Shown here: positions 12,415 to 24,681 of the stretch, in pieces | How the letters are laid out: each line of letters begins with the position of its first letter | Position numbering within the stretch: position 1 is the first letter of the stretch | Source: Liolophura sinensis | Lineage: Eukaryota; Mollusca; Polyplacophora; Chitonida; Chitonidae | Direction: 5' to 3' | DNA: 64,000 bases | NCBI RefSeq assembly: GCF_032854445.1 | Contig: NC_088300.1 | Coordinates: forward strand, 4,836,001 to 4,900,000 | Translations under genes and position numbers: made by a program | Notes under the pieces: model-generated | What the model was told of the DNA's origin: nothing | Database searches by the model: none | The model's input: the letters and a program-made list of their open reading frames with translations, nothing else

Positions 12415-15400
12415 CTAATTCTTTCTTACCTCTATTTTGTTAATGAGATCCACCTCCCAAGGGTGCGAGACGAAGCTGACCACATGTCCAGGAGAGCCTG
12501 CTCCCACTCGACCAGCCCGCCCAGAACGGTGGATGTAGTCAGACATGAAGTCTGGGCACTCATAATTTATCACGCGCTCAACCTGCAGCAAACACCAAAT
12601 CAGACATGACAGAGGCCACAGTAATGTAATTCAAACACTGTTGGAAAGGAGGACTGAATGTAAGTTGTGCACATGGAATTCTAAAACAAATAGTGAATTA
12701 GAATTATGATACTGTGAGAAAACCTAACATATTTAAGACACAAATACAACAATGACTTAACAATAACACATAATGTATATTTTTTACCCTGAGTGTGTCA
12801 AGCCCTCTTGAGGCAATGTCCGTGCACACCAATATGTTATGTTCTCCGTTTTGGAAACTCTCAAAGCGACCAGCTCTACTCTGCAAGTATAAAAAATACA
12901 CATTCACAGGTGTTATTTACCTCCTAGAACACACCACGGTTTACAGTTAAAATTTCCTTTATACATTAACAAAAATAGGGACAAAACAACTTTTATTGTG
13001 TGTTTTGAAATTGTGTTATATTCATTATTGGACCATTAGTATGAAGAAAGGTGGAAATGTTGATGACCTGGAGGACAGCCATAATCATTCATTAATTATA
13101 AAAACAAATTAAACCTCCTAGAGAAGCAGAAACCACTTTGGCTTGACTGCTATGAGGGAATGGTGAAGGGGACATAAATTATTCATTTAATATGATGTTT
13201 CACATCCATCATAACAAGCAGAGGTACCTTTTCCGTCAAGAAGCCACTCATAAACATATTGTCTACATCACTGGCATCCAGAAAGCGAGTCAGCCAGCTG
13301 CAGGTTGTAGTTTTATTGCAGAATATCAAAGTGGGGATAGACTTGAGTATGCTCTGCTTTGAGAGACGTAAGATGTTCTCTGAAAAAGTTTTATTGAAAA
13401 CAACATTTCCTCACAGCACATAAATTTACATGTAAAATGTTACACTTCAACGAACAAAATATTTCATTTCAAATACTTTGAGTTCAATGAAAGATCATTT
13501 TGTTCAATCATACACAGCATAATATTCCCCTTTGAATGAGTTACATTTGAATTTTGGTAAAACTCTCAATAAACCATAATCCTGGCTGCCGTCATATAAG
13601 TGAAATACTCGAGTATGACATAAAACACCAATCAAATAAATCAATGATTTTGTGGTGCCTCGGTAATTCATGCAGGATTTAAAGTTCCTCATAGAAGAAA
13701 CTCAAATGGTAGGCCACTAGTCTGCCCACAGTTTAATTGTGATTATGAGAAGGTAGTATACTTTCTGTACAAAGCCATCAAGCTAGTGAGATGCTTAACA
13801 AATGGTTTATATAGGCTACTGGTGAGCTGGGCTAGTAGTAGCTAATACTGGCACTGTGACAATATGTAGAAGAAGTATTTGTAGCACATACCTGGTTTAG
13901 ATGAGGGTCTGAGCCGGATGAACTTCTGTGAGACATGTGGCATGAGGCGATGAACGTGATCTGTGGTGGCTTTGTGGAAGGCTTCCACCTAGAACAAGAG
14001 ATCTGGTGTGAGACCATGAACATGATCTGTATAGGGGCGTTGTGGAAGGCTTCCACCTAGAACAAGAGATCTGGCGTGAGACCATGAACATGATCTGTAT
14101 AGGGGCGTTGTGGAAGGCTTCCACCTAGAACAAGAGATCTGGCGTGAGACCATGAACATGATCTGTTTTATGGCATTGTGGAAGGCTTCCACCTAGAATG
14201 AGAGATCTGGCATGAGACCATGAACATGATCTGTATAGGGGCGTTGTGGAAGGCTTCCACCTAGAACAAGAGATCTATCGTGAGACGTTGAACATGATCT
14301 GTATAGGGGCTTTGTGGAAGGCTTCCACCTAGAACAAGTGATCTGGCATGAGACCATGAACATGATCTGTATAGAGGCGTTGTGGAAGGCTTCCACCTAG
14401 AACAAGAGATCTGGCATGAGACGAACATGACCTGTACAGGGGCATTGTGAAGGCTTCCACATAGAACAAGAGATCAAGCATGAGACACTGAACATGATCT
14501 GTATAGGAGCTTTGTGGAAGGCTTCCACCTAGAACAAGAGATATAGCATGAGACCATGAACATGATCTGTACTGAGGCGTTGTGGAAGGCTTCCACCTAG
14601 AACAAGAGATCTGGCATGAAACAATGAACATGATCTGTATAGGGATGTTGTGGAAGGCTTCCACCTAGAATGAGATATCTGGCATGAGAAAATGAACATG
14701 ATCTGTATAGGGATGTGGAAGGCTTCCACCTAGAATGAGATATCTGGCATGAGAAAATGAACATGATCTGTATACAGGCGTTGTGGAAGGCTTCCACCTA
14801 GAACAAGAGATCTGGCATGAGACAATGAACATGATCTGTATAGGGGCGTTGTGGAAGGCTTCCACCTAGAACGAGATCTGGCGTGAGACCATAAACATGA
14901 TCTGTATAGGAGCTTTGTGGAAGGCTTTCACCTAGATCAAGAGATCTGGCGTGAGACCATGAACATGATCTGTATAGGGGCATTGTGTTTTTTTTTTTGT
15001 TTGTTTTTTTTTTGATTGGTGTTTTGCACCGTACTCAAGAATATTTCACTTATACGACGGCAGCCAGCATTATGATGGGTGGAAACTGGGCACAGCCCGG
15101 GGGAAACCCACAACCATCCGCAGGTTGCTGGCAGACCTTCCCACTTACGGCCGGAAAGAAAGCCAGCATGAGCTGGACTTGAACTCACAGCGACCGCATT
15201 GGTGAGAGCCTCCTGGGTCATTACGCTGCGCTAGTGCGCTAACCGACTGAGCCACGGAGGCCCCAGGGGCATTGTGGAAGGCTTCCACCTAGATCAAGAG
15301 ATCTGGCGTGAGACCATGAACATGATCTGTATAGGAGCTTTGTGGAAGGCTTCCACCTTGAACAAGAGATCAGGCATGAGACCATGACCATGTATAAGGG

Positions 15401-18400
15401 CGTTGTGGTTTATGTTCTTAACCCTCGAATCATTATGCAGGTCAATGACTTTCAGAAAAGTTCATTAATAATGGAAGGAATTCAGATACATACTGGGAAA
15501 ACATCATTAAGTATTTCACTGAGACCTCTAGGTACTGTCGCCCCTACTAAGATGACCTGGGTGCTGGTGCTGACATAGACGTTGTTGCCACTGGACTCCC
15601 CAGCCGTCACCTACAATATACAGGAGGGATGTCACATTACACTCTACACATTGATTGACTGATGATTATTTAATATCATACTCAAGAATTTTCTGCTTTA
15701 ATGAAGGCAGTCCGTTCAACGTGCACAGGAATGGAGTGCCCAGGGTAAATCACAGGCCTTTCGACAAGTTACTGACTAACTTACCCACATGTGATGTACA
15801 GATATGCACAGCATATTGGTGTCAATATGCACACTGGCAAACAAGCTGTCTCGAGTGAATGTTAGACTGCACAAACTGTCGCAAAAGTCAACTGTTTATT
15901 GCCACCAGTCCTCATTTGATGTGAGAGTGGGGGGAATCCACAAATTATGTTTCCAAGACATAATATGTCCTAGTCACTAAAAGGCAAGGTCCTCTCCCCC
16001 AACCACTGCAACCCGGCTCGCTATCTACACTGTACAGCATTACATTCTCAGCATGATATTAACAAATGATAAATAACTGATGAACTTGTCACATGTTGTA
16101 ACATTGTTACTGGCATTCCATGAAAATGATATCTGCTTTGAAAAATGGAAATAGAACATTGACATCTACAATTAGGCCCTGTTTGAAGTGGAACATCTAT
16201 AAAGTACGACAGAATGTGATACACGCTTTATTTTCTGTTAACCAAGCTCTTATTCATCAACATGTACTGTCTACCAACATAAACCTCATTTTAGTGATGA
16301 TTTTGCAGTTCCTGCAGTTTCCTGTCTGGTACACAGACATTAGGCACAGCTGTCAGGTGTTTCTTATCTGGTATACACACACCAGGCACAGCAGTCAGGT
16401 GTTTCCTATCTGGCATGCAGACACCAGGCACAGCTGACAGCTGTTTCCTATCTGGTATACACAGACCAGGCAGAGCAGTCAGGAGTGTCCTATCTGGTAA
16501 ACAGACACTAAGCACAGCTGTCAGGTGTTTCATATCTAGTATACATAAACTAGGCACAGCAGTCAGGTGTTTCCTATCTGGTATACAGACACTAGGCACA
16601 GCAGTCAAAAGTTTCCTATCTGACATACAGACACCAGGCACAGCAGTGAGGTCAGGTGTTTCCCATTTGGTATACACACACTATGCACATCAGTCTGGAA
16701 TTTCCTATCTGGTATACAGACATTAGGCAGAGTTGTCAGCTGTTTCCTATCTGGTATGCAGACACTAAGCACAGCAGTGAAGAGTTTCCTATCTGGTATA
16801 CACACTCCAGGCACAGCAGTCAGCTGTTTCCTATCTGGTACACAGACATTAGGCAGAGCTGTCAGGTGTTTCTTATCTGGTCTACAGACACTAGGCACAG
16901 GCGTGAGGAGTTTCCTATCTGGTACACAGACATTAGGCACAGCAGTTAGGTGTTTCCTATCTGGTATACAGACACTAGGCACAGCTGTCAGGTGTTTCTT
17001 ATCTGGTACACAGACATTAGGCAGAGCTGTCAGGTGTTTCTTATCTGGTCTACGGACACTAGGCACAGACGTGAGGAGTTTCCTATCTGGAAAACAGACA
17101 CTAGGCACAGCAGTTAGGTGTTTCCCATCTGGTATACAGACACTAGGCACAGCTGTCAGGTGTTTCTTATCTGGTACACAGACATTAGGCAGAGCTGTCA
17201 GGTGTTTCTTATCTGGTGTACAGAGACTAGGCACAGACGTGAGGAGTTTCCTATCTGGTATACAGACACTAGGCACAGCAGTCAGCTGTTTCCTATCTGG
17301 TATACAGACACTAGGCACAGCTGTCAGGTGTTTCCTATCTGGTATACAGGCACTAGGCACAGCAGTCACCTGTTTCTTATCTGGTATACAAACACTATGC
17401 ACAGCAATCAGCTGTTTCCTATCTGGTATACAATACAGACACTAGGCACAGCAGTCAGGTGTTTCCTATCTGGTATAGAGACACCAGGTACAGCAGTCAG
17501 GTGTTTCCTATCTGGTATACAGAAACTAGGCACAGCTGTCAGGTATTTCCTATCTGGTATACACACACACCAGGCAAAGCAGTGAGGAGTTTCCTATCTG
17601 GTATACAGACACTAGGCACAGCAGTCAGCTGTTTCTTATCTGGTATACAGACACTAGGCATAGCAGTGAGGAGTTTCCTATCTGGTATACACACACCAGG
17701 TACAGCAGTTTCCTATCTGGTATACAGACACTAGGCACAGGTGTCAGGTGTTTCCTATCTGGTATACACACACCAGGCAAAGCAGTGAGGAGTTTCCTAT
17801 CTGGTATAAAGACACTAGGCACAGCAGTCAGCTGTTTCCTATCTGGTATACAGACACTAGGCAAAGCAGTGAGGAGTTTCCTATCTGGTATACAGACACT
17901 AGGCACAGCAGTCGGCTGATTCTTATCTGGTATAGAGACACTAGGCACAGCAGTGAGGAGTTTCCTATCTGGTATAAAGACACTAGGCACAGCAGTCAGC
18001 TGTTTCCTATCTGGTGTACAGACACTAGGCACAGCAGTGAGGAGTTTCCTATCTGGTATACAGACACTAGGCACAGCAGTCAGCTGTTTCTTATCTGGTA
18101 TACAGACACTAGGTACAGCAGTGAGGAGTTTCCTATCTGGTATACAGACACCAGGCACAGCTGTCAGGAGTTTTCTACCTGGTAAACAGACACTAGGCAC
18201 AGCTGTCCTGTAGTTGTCCTCAGGCACCAAGTTAAGAAGAATGTGTGTGCTATTTGCAGACAATAACTTTGTCCTAATTACAACACATACCATAGTTTAA
18301 GTTGGTCAATAAATTTTCAGTGTTGCCGACACACTTGATTACGGCTGATATGTACAGTTAATTAGCACAGTTTACATTACCAATTTGATCACACAGGCTT

Positions 18401-21400
18401 TAGACTTCTCACCTGAAGCTTTTTGATGATGTCGATAATTTCTCCACTGAAGCTGTCATCCATCAAGGTGTCCATTTCATCCAACACTAGATGACGTAAT
18501 GAACCTCTTCGGATAATGTCTGTTTTGTGACAAATCAAAAGTTGTAAGACTTAAGCCACGGAGAAGACCCTCAGAAACATATGCATTCAGGTTGCATACA
18601 AACACAAAAAAACGAAGAAACAACTCTAGTGATTACATGTCATGGCAAACTGCAGGTCAGACAAGAAAAGTGAAAACCTGATTTAGTTCTGGTAAATGGC
18701 TGAACAAAGGGATTTCAGGGCTTAGGAAAATGTCCAACGAGCTAGCAAATACAAAACTGCAAACATCAGACGAGCATGAAATCTGGACAGCTGTCCTTTC
18801 CAGCCCTCACAGTGCCTCTCTGCAAATAATGGAGGTTTTTAATGAAATATAGGAGAAATATAGGAATTCTTTCCTGAAAATATAGGAACTTATAGGAAAC
18901 TCCAGACATAATTTTAAGACATATGGATGTCCTATTAATTATCTGATTGTAGCTTAAGTTCATACTCAAGGATTTTTAAATTATACAATGGTGGTCAGTT
19001 TTATGACTGTGGTCAGTTTTATTTGAGTGAATGAAACTGGTAAACCACATAACTTTGGCAAGTTTGTGTTTTGTGTGACATACAAATATGCACAACAGTA
19101 TTGGTGGAAGACAAATAGCTTCAAAAAGGCATCAAAAACTGAATTGTAAATAAACTAAAATCCAGATGTTTGAAATATTCCCTTCCATCCCCCAGCACTT
19201 CAAAAAACAAAAGAAAGGAAACTAAGAAAACCTTTAAAAAAAATGTTTGGTTTCATATAGATGGTTTCATACGCCATTCATGGTGACTGACAACTGCCCT
19301 CATATTTGACTGACAACTGCCCTCATATTTGACTGACAACTGTTCTCATATCTGACTGACAACTGCTCCCATATCTGACTGACAACTGCCCTCATATCTG
19401 ACTGACAACTGCCCCCATATCTGACTGACAACTGTTCTCATATCTGACTGACAAATGCCCTTATATTTGACTGACAACTGTTCTCATATCTGACTGACAA
19501 CTGCCCTCATATTTGACTGACAACTGCCCTCATATCTGACTGACAACTGCCTTCATATTTGACTGACAACTGCTCTGAACATTTGACTGACAACTGCTCT
19601 GAACATTTGACTGACAACTGCCCTCATATTTGACTGACAGCTGCTCTGCATATTTGACTGATAACTGCTCTGCATATCTGACTGACAACTGCCCTCATAT
19701 CTGACTGACAGCTGCTCTGCATATTTGACTGACATCTGCCCTGACAGCTGTTCTGAACATTTTATTGACAAATGCTCTCATATTTGGCTGACAACTGTCC
19801 TCATATTTGACTGACAACTGCTCTGCATATTTGACTGACAACTGCTCTCATATCTGACTGACAGCTGCTCTGCGTATTTGACTGACAAATGCCCTCATAT
19901 TTGACTGACAACTGCTATCATATTTGACTGACAACTGCTCTGCATATTTGACTGACATCTGCCCTGACAGCTGTTCTGAACATTTTACTGACAAATGCTC
20001 TCATATTTGGCTGACAACTGTCCTCATATTTGACTGACAACTGCTCTGCATATTTGACTGACAACTGCTCTCATATCTGACTGACAACTGCTCCCATATT
20101 TGACTGACAGCTGCTCTAAACAACTGACTTACAGCTGCTCTCATATTTGATTGACAACTGCTCTCATATTTGACTGACAACTGCCCTCATATTTGACTGA
20201 CAACTGCTCTGAACATCTGACTGACCACTGCTCTCATATTTGAATGACAACTGCTCCCATATTTGACTGACTGCTGCTCTGAACATCTGACTGACAACCG
20301 CTCTCATATTTGACGGACAGCTGCTCTCATATTTGACTGACAGCTGCTCTCATATTTGACTGACAACTGCCCTCATATTTGACTGACAACTGATTCAGAT
20401 ATTTGCCTGACAAATTCACCAAATGTTTGTAGAAGTGAGAAATGTCTGTCTGAATACAATTTCATACTCACTTCTGGACAAGAGCTTTCGCAAGACTCCT
20501 GGAGTTGATATCAAGATGTCCATACCTCTGATCTCTGGCCAGTTGAGTTTTGCCTTAATAAAACATCAGAAAACATTGGTATTTCACAGTATCCCGAATA
20601 ACCATATAACTAATGATGCACTCAAGAACATTGGAGTTACATGTAGTCAAACTTGGACAAATACAAACAAAACATAGGTAACCACAGGTATTTTCTGCTG
20701 TCTTGAAATGGATATATACCTGCATTTACAAAGCTACTCCACACAACCCTAGTTAAATATTAATCTCCAGCCAGGGTACACTTCTGAGAACACCAGCTGT
20801 GCCTGGAGTACACCTCTGAGAACACCAGCTGTGCCCAGCGTACACCTCTGAGAACACCAGCTGTGCCCAAGGTAAACCTCTGAGAACACCAGCTGTGCCC
20901 AGGGTAAACCTCTGAGAACACCAGCTGTGCCCAGGGTAAACCTCTGAGAACACCAGCTGTGCACATGTCTGACTTACCTTGGTGCCTCTGCCTCCACAGT
21001 AGGACTGGACTTTGAATGGGATGACCTCAGACAGGCTTTGTGCCACACCCTAAAAGAGAGGAAACCACTATCTGGTAGAACCACTAAATTCATCTAAAAC
21101 ACTCCCATGAAGATTTACGTAAACAGATTTTGAACAACAATATTTAACCTAATATACTATTTTTTTAACCTTTCAAATAAAAAATGAAAATCTGATTGGA
21201 GTTTGTGCAACTTAATAATATTTATGGATTTATTTGTTTGGAGTTTTACACTATACTAAAGAATATTTCACTCATTCGGCTGCAGCCAGCATTATGGTAG
21301 GAAGAAACCAAGCAGAACCCAGAGGAAACCCACGATCAAATTGATGGCAGACTTGCCCATGTGTGAAACGGGGAGGAAGCCAGCATGAGCTGAGCGTGAA

Positions 21401-24400
21401 TTCATAGCAATCACATTGGTGAGAGGCTCCTAGGTTGTTAAACTTCACTAGCATGCTAACCACTGGGTCATTGAGATCCCCTCCCCAACCTTAATAACAT
21501 GTTTATGCGAACAATTATATTAACACATACATATGACTAATGAAAGGACAATACCCTCTAGCTTGTCTGACCAGATAAATGACAAATATATAAATATACA
21601 AACATTTGTCATGTGTTGTAACAAATATGTTTTCCCAAGCCTCTGTCTCAGGGACAAAAAGCCGGCAATGTCTGACATCCAAGATGTAACTGTTGCCAAA
21701 GGGAACGATGACCATAAACTAAACATAAATCCCGCCAATGTCTAAATGGACAGAGTTGGAGATTTCCTCACCATAATTTGATCAGCGAGTTCCCGCGTTG
21801 GAACCACAATGATGGCTTGGGGACTGTTTTTCCAAGATGGTGTGGAACGATCAGTCACCTGACCATGCCGATGAATCAGCTCTATTAAGGGGGTCAGATA
21901 AGCCAAAGTTTTCCCACTACCTGTAAGAGAAAGACACAGCTTGATATATATACGGTTGCAAACTTGCCAATGGGGATTCAATGGAATGATATGGCAAGTA
22001 AATACAGTGATGTACTCAACTTAGTACAAAAAAACCCCGCTGATCCACACGTATTTATCGCCAATGCATAAAGATTTCAGCCATTAACTCAGTGAATGCT
22101 GTCTGAGATTACCTTGAGAAATATAAAAGGGCTGTACAGCTTGGGTTTGTGGACAAGATACCACTCCGGATATGCTGCTAGTGGATTATTACCTTAATAA
22201 CGTATTTGTTGCCACTGATCAGGTTTGAACCCTTAACCATTTGGTCTGCAGCCTAAACCCATACATTCATGCAAGAGAAAATTCTCCTGGCCCAGTTAGA
22301 GATAGCTACTAAATTCTATCCTGCTACACACAGACTAGGTTTTTTCCTCAAGATTACCTTACCAGTTTCAGCAGCTGACATTACACAATGACCTTTGAGA
22401 ATTTTAGGAACTGTTATTTCCTACAAACAAAATAAAAAGATGGAAACAATTTCAATGCACTGTTTTGTTCTGTTCACAACATATATATGTGTGTGTAAAT
22501 TTGATACATTTACGTGTTCTGAACAATATTTAACTTTTAAGTCACTAGTATCAATTATTATCGTTGTGTTTAATACAATTATTTTTCCACTCACATGTGA
22601 AAGATTTCAAGCTGAGAGGCTTCTCACCTGAATACGTGTTGGTTGAGAAATGCCAATACTCTTCAATCCATCAGCAACCGCAGAGCTCACGCCCAGATCT
22701 TCAAACCTCTGTGATACACTCAGCCAGGATGGGTTCTGCCAGACAGAACAACAAAGCATTTGTTAACACTGATATCAGCTGTGTCTGCATCAATACAGGA
22801 AGGGTTCTGAGAGACAGAGCAATGAAGCCTTTGTTAACACTGATGTCAGCGTTGTCTGCATCAATACAGGATGGGTTCTGAGAGACGGAGCACCAAAGCC
22901 TTTGTTAACACTGATGTCAGCATCAATACAGGATGGGTTCTGACGGACGGAGCAACAAAGCATTTGTTAACACTGATGTCAGCATTGTCTGCATCAATAC
23001 AAGATGGGTTCTGAGAGATGGAGCAACAAAGCCTTTGTTAACACAAATGTCAGCTGTGTCTGCATCAATACAGGAAGGGTTCTGACGGACGGAGCAACAA
23101 AGCCTTTGTTAACACTGATGTCAGCTATGTCTGCATCAATAGAGGAAGAGTCTGAGAGACAGAGCACCAAAGCATTTGTTAACACTGATGTCAGCTGTGT
23201 CTGCATCAATAGAGGAAGGGTCTGAGAGATGGAACACCAAAGCCTTTGTTAACACAGATGTCAGCTGTGTCTGCATCAATACAGGAAGGGTCTGAGAGAC
23301 GGAGCACCAAAGCCTTTGTTAACACTGATGTCAGCGTTGTCTGCATCAATACAGGAAGGGTCTGAGAGACGGAGCACCAAAGCCCTTGTTAACACTGATG
23401 TCAGCGTTGTCTGCATCAATACAGGATGGGTTCTAAGAGATGGAGCACCAAAGCCTTTGTTAACAATGACGTCAGCGATGTCTGCACTAAACCGGGAGAC
23501 GGACTATTGTCACTTTAGGAACATGCGAATATTGACGTCCCCAACAGATTTAGTATGCTAATTTTCTCTGATGTGGTATATTTTGTTGACAGCAACAGGT
23601 GAGTGACAAACATCACCAGTCATCGACAGGTGACATGGGAATTTCAAGCCAGGCAAAACCTCTAAAAATGCACTTTCTCAAGTGAATTTTTGGAGAAAAT
23701 ATTTTAATGAAGAAATAGTAAAGTTCTACAAGGAGATATACGTAACTTTACGGAATGATCAAAAATAACTGCTAAAAGACAATTTCATCATTACAACAGT
23801 ACAACAGTTCTACTCACTGGCTCATAGGGTAAAATAGTAAAGTGATCTCCGTGAGACTTCCTGTGCTTCCACCCATATGAGGCCAGGTGTTTGGGGTTAA
23901 AGGAACTGTATGTCTGGCCTAGGTGATGATTAAATTCTGGCCTTTTACACGAGATAATCAGGGGAGACTTAAACACAGGTTTACGATTCTGCTGTGCTTT
24001 CTCAATGGCTTTCTTGGTCATCATTTTCTGCATATTCTTCACTATGTTGTGAGGGACGGTGATCCTGGGAAGATCTGGATTCAGTTCAGCCTGCAAAGTA
24101 AACACGTACATGTTTATCCATACACAAAATGCTAATGAGTTATAGAATTACTTAATAGCTTAATGCATCTTCTAGATTACCTTCCTTTCTGTGATCATCC
24201 AAATTTGCAGACATGGACACTTATGATATATCTTATTAGGGAGGTGAAATAATTAAACCGCTGAGAATAGTTTTTTTCAATGTTTACCTTGACAACAACA
24301 ATGAAATTTTCTCATACTATACTTCAATGCCATTATAGTCTTGCTGTTATTATAAATGTAATGTCTGATCACATATCTACATTCTCTGTAGTTTCCAGAA

Positions 24401-24538
24401 TGTAACTACCATAAGCAACCATTTAAAACGTAAGGTGTACATGTGAAATAACAAAAATGTGCATACCCTGTAATGCCGACATATCTGTAATATCGCTTTT
24501 CCAGGGCAGTCAACATGATGAAGATGTCTTGTTGCCAT
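12415..24538 (-). CDS. DDX28: DDX28-type DEAD-box RNA helicase (mitochondrial), 13 exons
   Basis: Exons in transcript order: 24467-24538, 23818-24090, 22628-22735, 22363-22420, 21772-21920, 20978-21049, 20472-20553, 18413-18519, 15494-15610, 13892-13988, 13228-13379, 12788-12880, 12430-12582; all join in frame for about 511 residues. The start ATG (24536-24538) sits in ACCATGG. Visible in order: GWKHR and DHF before the core, Q motif ending PTRIQ, motif I AAETGSGKT, Ia PTRELADQ, GGRG, Ib STPG, motif II DEMD, motif III GAT, IV LIFCN, V CTDIASRGLD, VI HRSGRAGRVG. The GWKHR block, GAT and the FVSHPWEVDLINKIE ending point to DDX28, which in mammals acts in mitochondrial RNA granules and large mitoribosomal subunit assembly. 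The C-terminus is uncertain: reading through the last donor gives VRKN and a stop at 12415, or another exon follows. Introns hold six minisatellite arrays. Confidence 0.9.
13920..15408 (-). repeat. 68-bp minisatellite made from the DDX28 exon 10 acceptor and exon edge
   Basis: Seventeen copies of the core ggaaggcttcc (one written aaggctttc, one tgaaggcttcc) recur about every 68 bp. On the minus strand each unit reads acceptor ttgttctag, then GTGGAAGCCTTCCACAA and about 45 nt that align with exon 10 (13892-13988). The exon itself is the first unit. Most copies keep AG before GTGGAAG; the copy near 14460 has lost it. A 277-bp SINE interrupts the array at 14988-15264. Confidence 0.92.
14988..15264 (-). 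mobile_element. full-length tRNA-derived SINE, family A, with 12-bp target duplication
   Basis: On the minus strand it begins with a tRNA-like head (tggctcagtcggtt near 15240-15253, B-box gagttcaagtcc near 15175-15186) and ends in an A-rich tail (plus-strand T run at 14988). It is flanked by identical 12-bp copies of aggggcattgtg at 14976-14987 and 15265-15276. The duplication consists of minisatellite sequence, so the SINE landed after the array formed. Confidence 0.93.
15655..15855 (-). repeat. SINE family B copy
   Basis: It contains the shared blocks catactcaagaattttctgc, gagtgcccagggtaaatcac, ctttcgacaagttactgac and gtacagatatgcacagcata. It lies in DDX28 intron 8 just beyond exon 9. Confidence 0.55.
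16316..18212. repeat. 42-bp minisatellite, about 45 copies, DDX28 intron 8
   Basis: The unit is roughly ggtatacagacactaggcac plus agcagtcagctgtttcctatct. The period of 42 (14 codons) and absence of stops leaves several frames open on both strands for up to 265 codons. These are low-complexity artefacts, not genes. Variant units (gaggagtttcc, caggtgtttc, cagctgtttc) alternate, suggesting higher-order expansion. No exon edge is included in the unit. Confidence 0.92.
18955..19135 (-). repeat. SINE family B remnant
   Basis: Blocks catactcaaggatttttaaa, gtcagttttatgactgtgg, ctttggcaagtttgtg and caaatatgcacaacagtatt match other family-B copies in order. No target duplication is visible. Confidence 0.5.
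19283..20412. repeat. about 23-bp minisatellite, some 48 copies, DDX28 intron 7
   Basis: The unit is catatttgactgacaactgc plus a variable tct or cct. Copies alternate between catat, gaacat and gcatat forms, and blocks near 19730-19870 and 19965-20100 are duplicated as a whole. It ends about 60 bp before exon 7 and contains no exon sequence. Confidence 0.9.
20768..20965. repeat. 32-bp minisatellite, six to seven copies, DDX28 intron 6
   Basis: The unit is cagctgtgcccagggtaaac plus ctctgagaacac. It starts about 12 bp beyond the donor of DDX28 exon 6 (exon edge at 20978) but does not include exon sequence. Confidence 0.9.
21226..21485 (-). mobile_element. full-length SINE family A, DDX28 intron 5
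   Basis: The whole family-A body is present in minus orientation, from the tail at 21226 (atttatttgtttggag) to a head near 21440-21480. The flanks cttaataatatttatg (about 21209) and cttaataacatgtttatg (about 21490) look like a decayed target-site duplication, so this copy is older than the one at 14988. Confidence 0.75.
22725..23500 (-). repeat. 71-bp minisatellite including the DDX28 exon 3 acceptor
   Basis: About eleven units, each with minus-strand ctctcag followed by AACCCATCCTG or a near variant, then tattgatgcagacaatgctg and a spacer. The first 11 nt of exon 3 (22628-22735) and its acceptor form the leftmost unit. Several distal copies have lost one T of the gggttctg junction. Confidence 0.88.
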
Positions 24539-24681
24539 GGTAACACGGAATATCCCAAATTATGTATTGCTGCCAAACACATATAAAAGAATTAAGATCA
24601 ATTATTTCAAAACACTGACACTACAACTACATCACAATCTGGACAATCAGGGAATGAGTGATTTCAAAGATTGTTGTTTGC

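Noticed and set aside
12286-12609. Plus-strand ORF over 12430-12582
   Set aside because: It is the antisense shadow of the DDX28 motif VI exon (HRSGRAGRVG on the minus strand).
16605-17402. 265-codon minus-strand ORF with repeats of the type LTAVPSVCIPDRK
   Set aside because: It lies wholly inside a 42-bp minisatellite in a DDX28 intron; several other frames are equally open, and there is no unique sequence, start context or domain.
20768-20965. Sixth splice-site-derived array at the DDX28 exon 6 donor
   Set aside because: It begins close to the donor, but the 32-bp unit carries no exon 6 sequence, so it does not meet the criterion used for the five accepted arrays.
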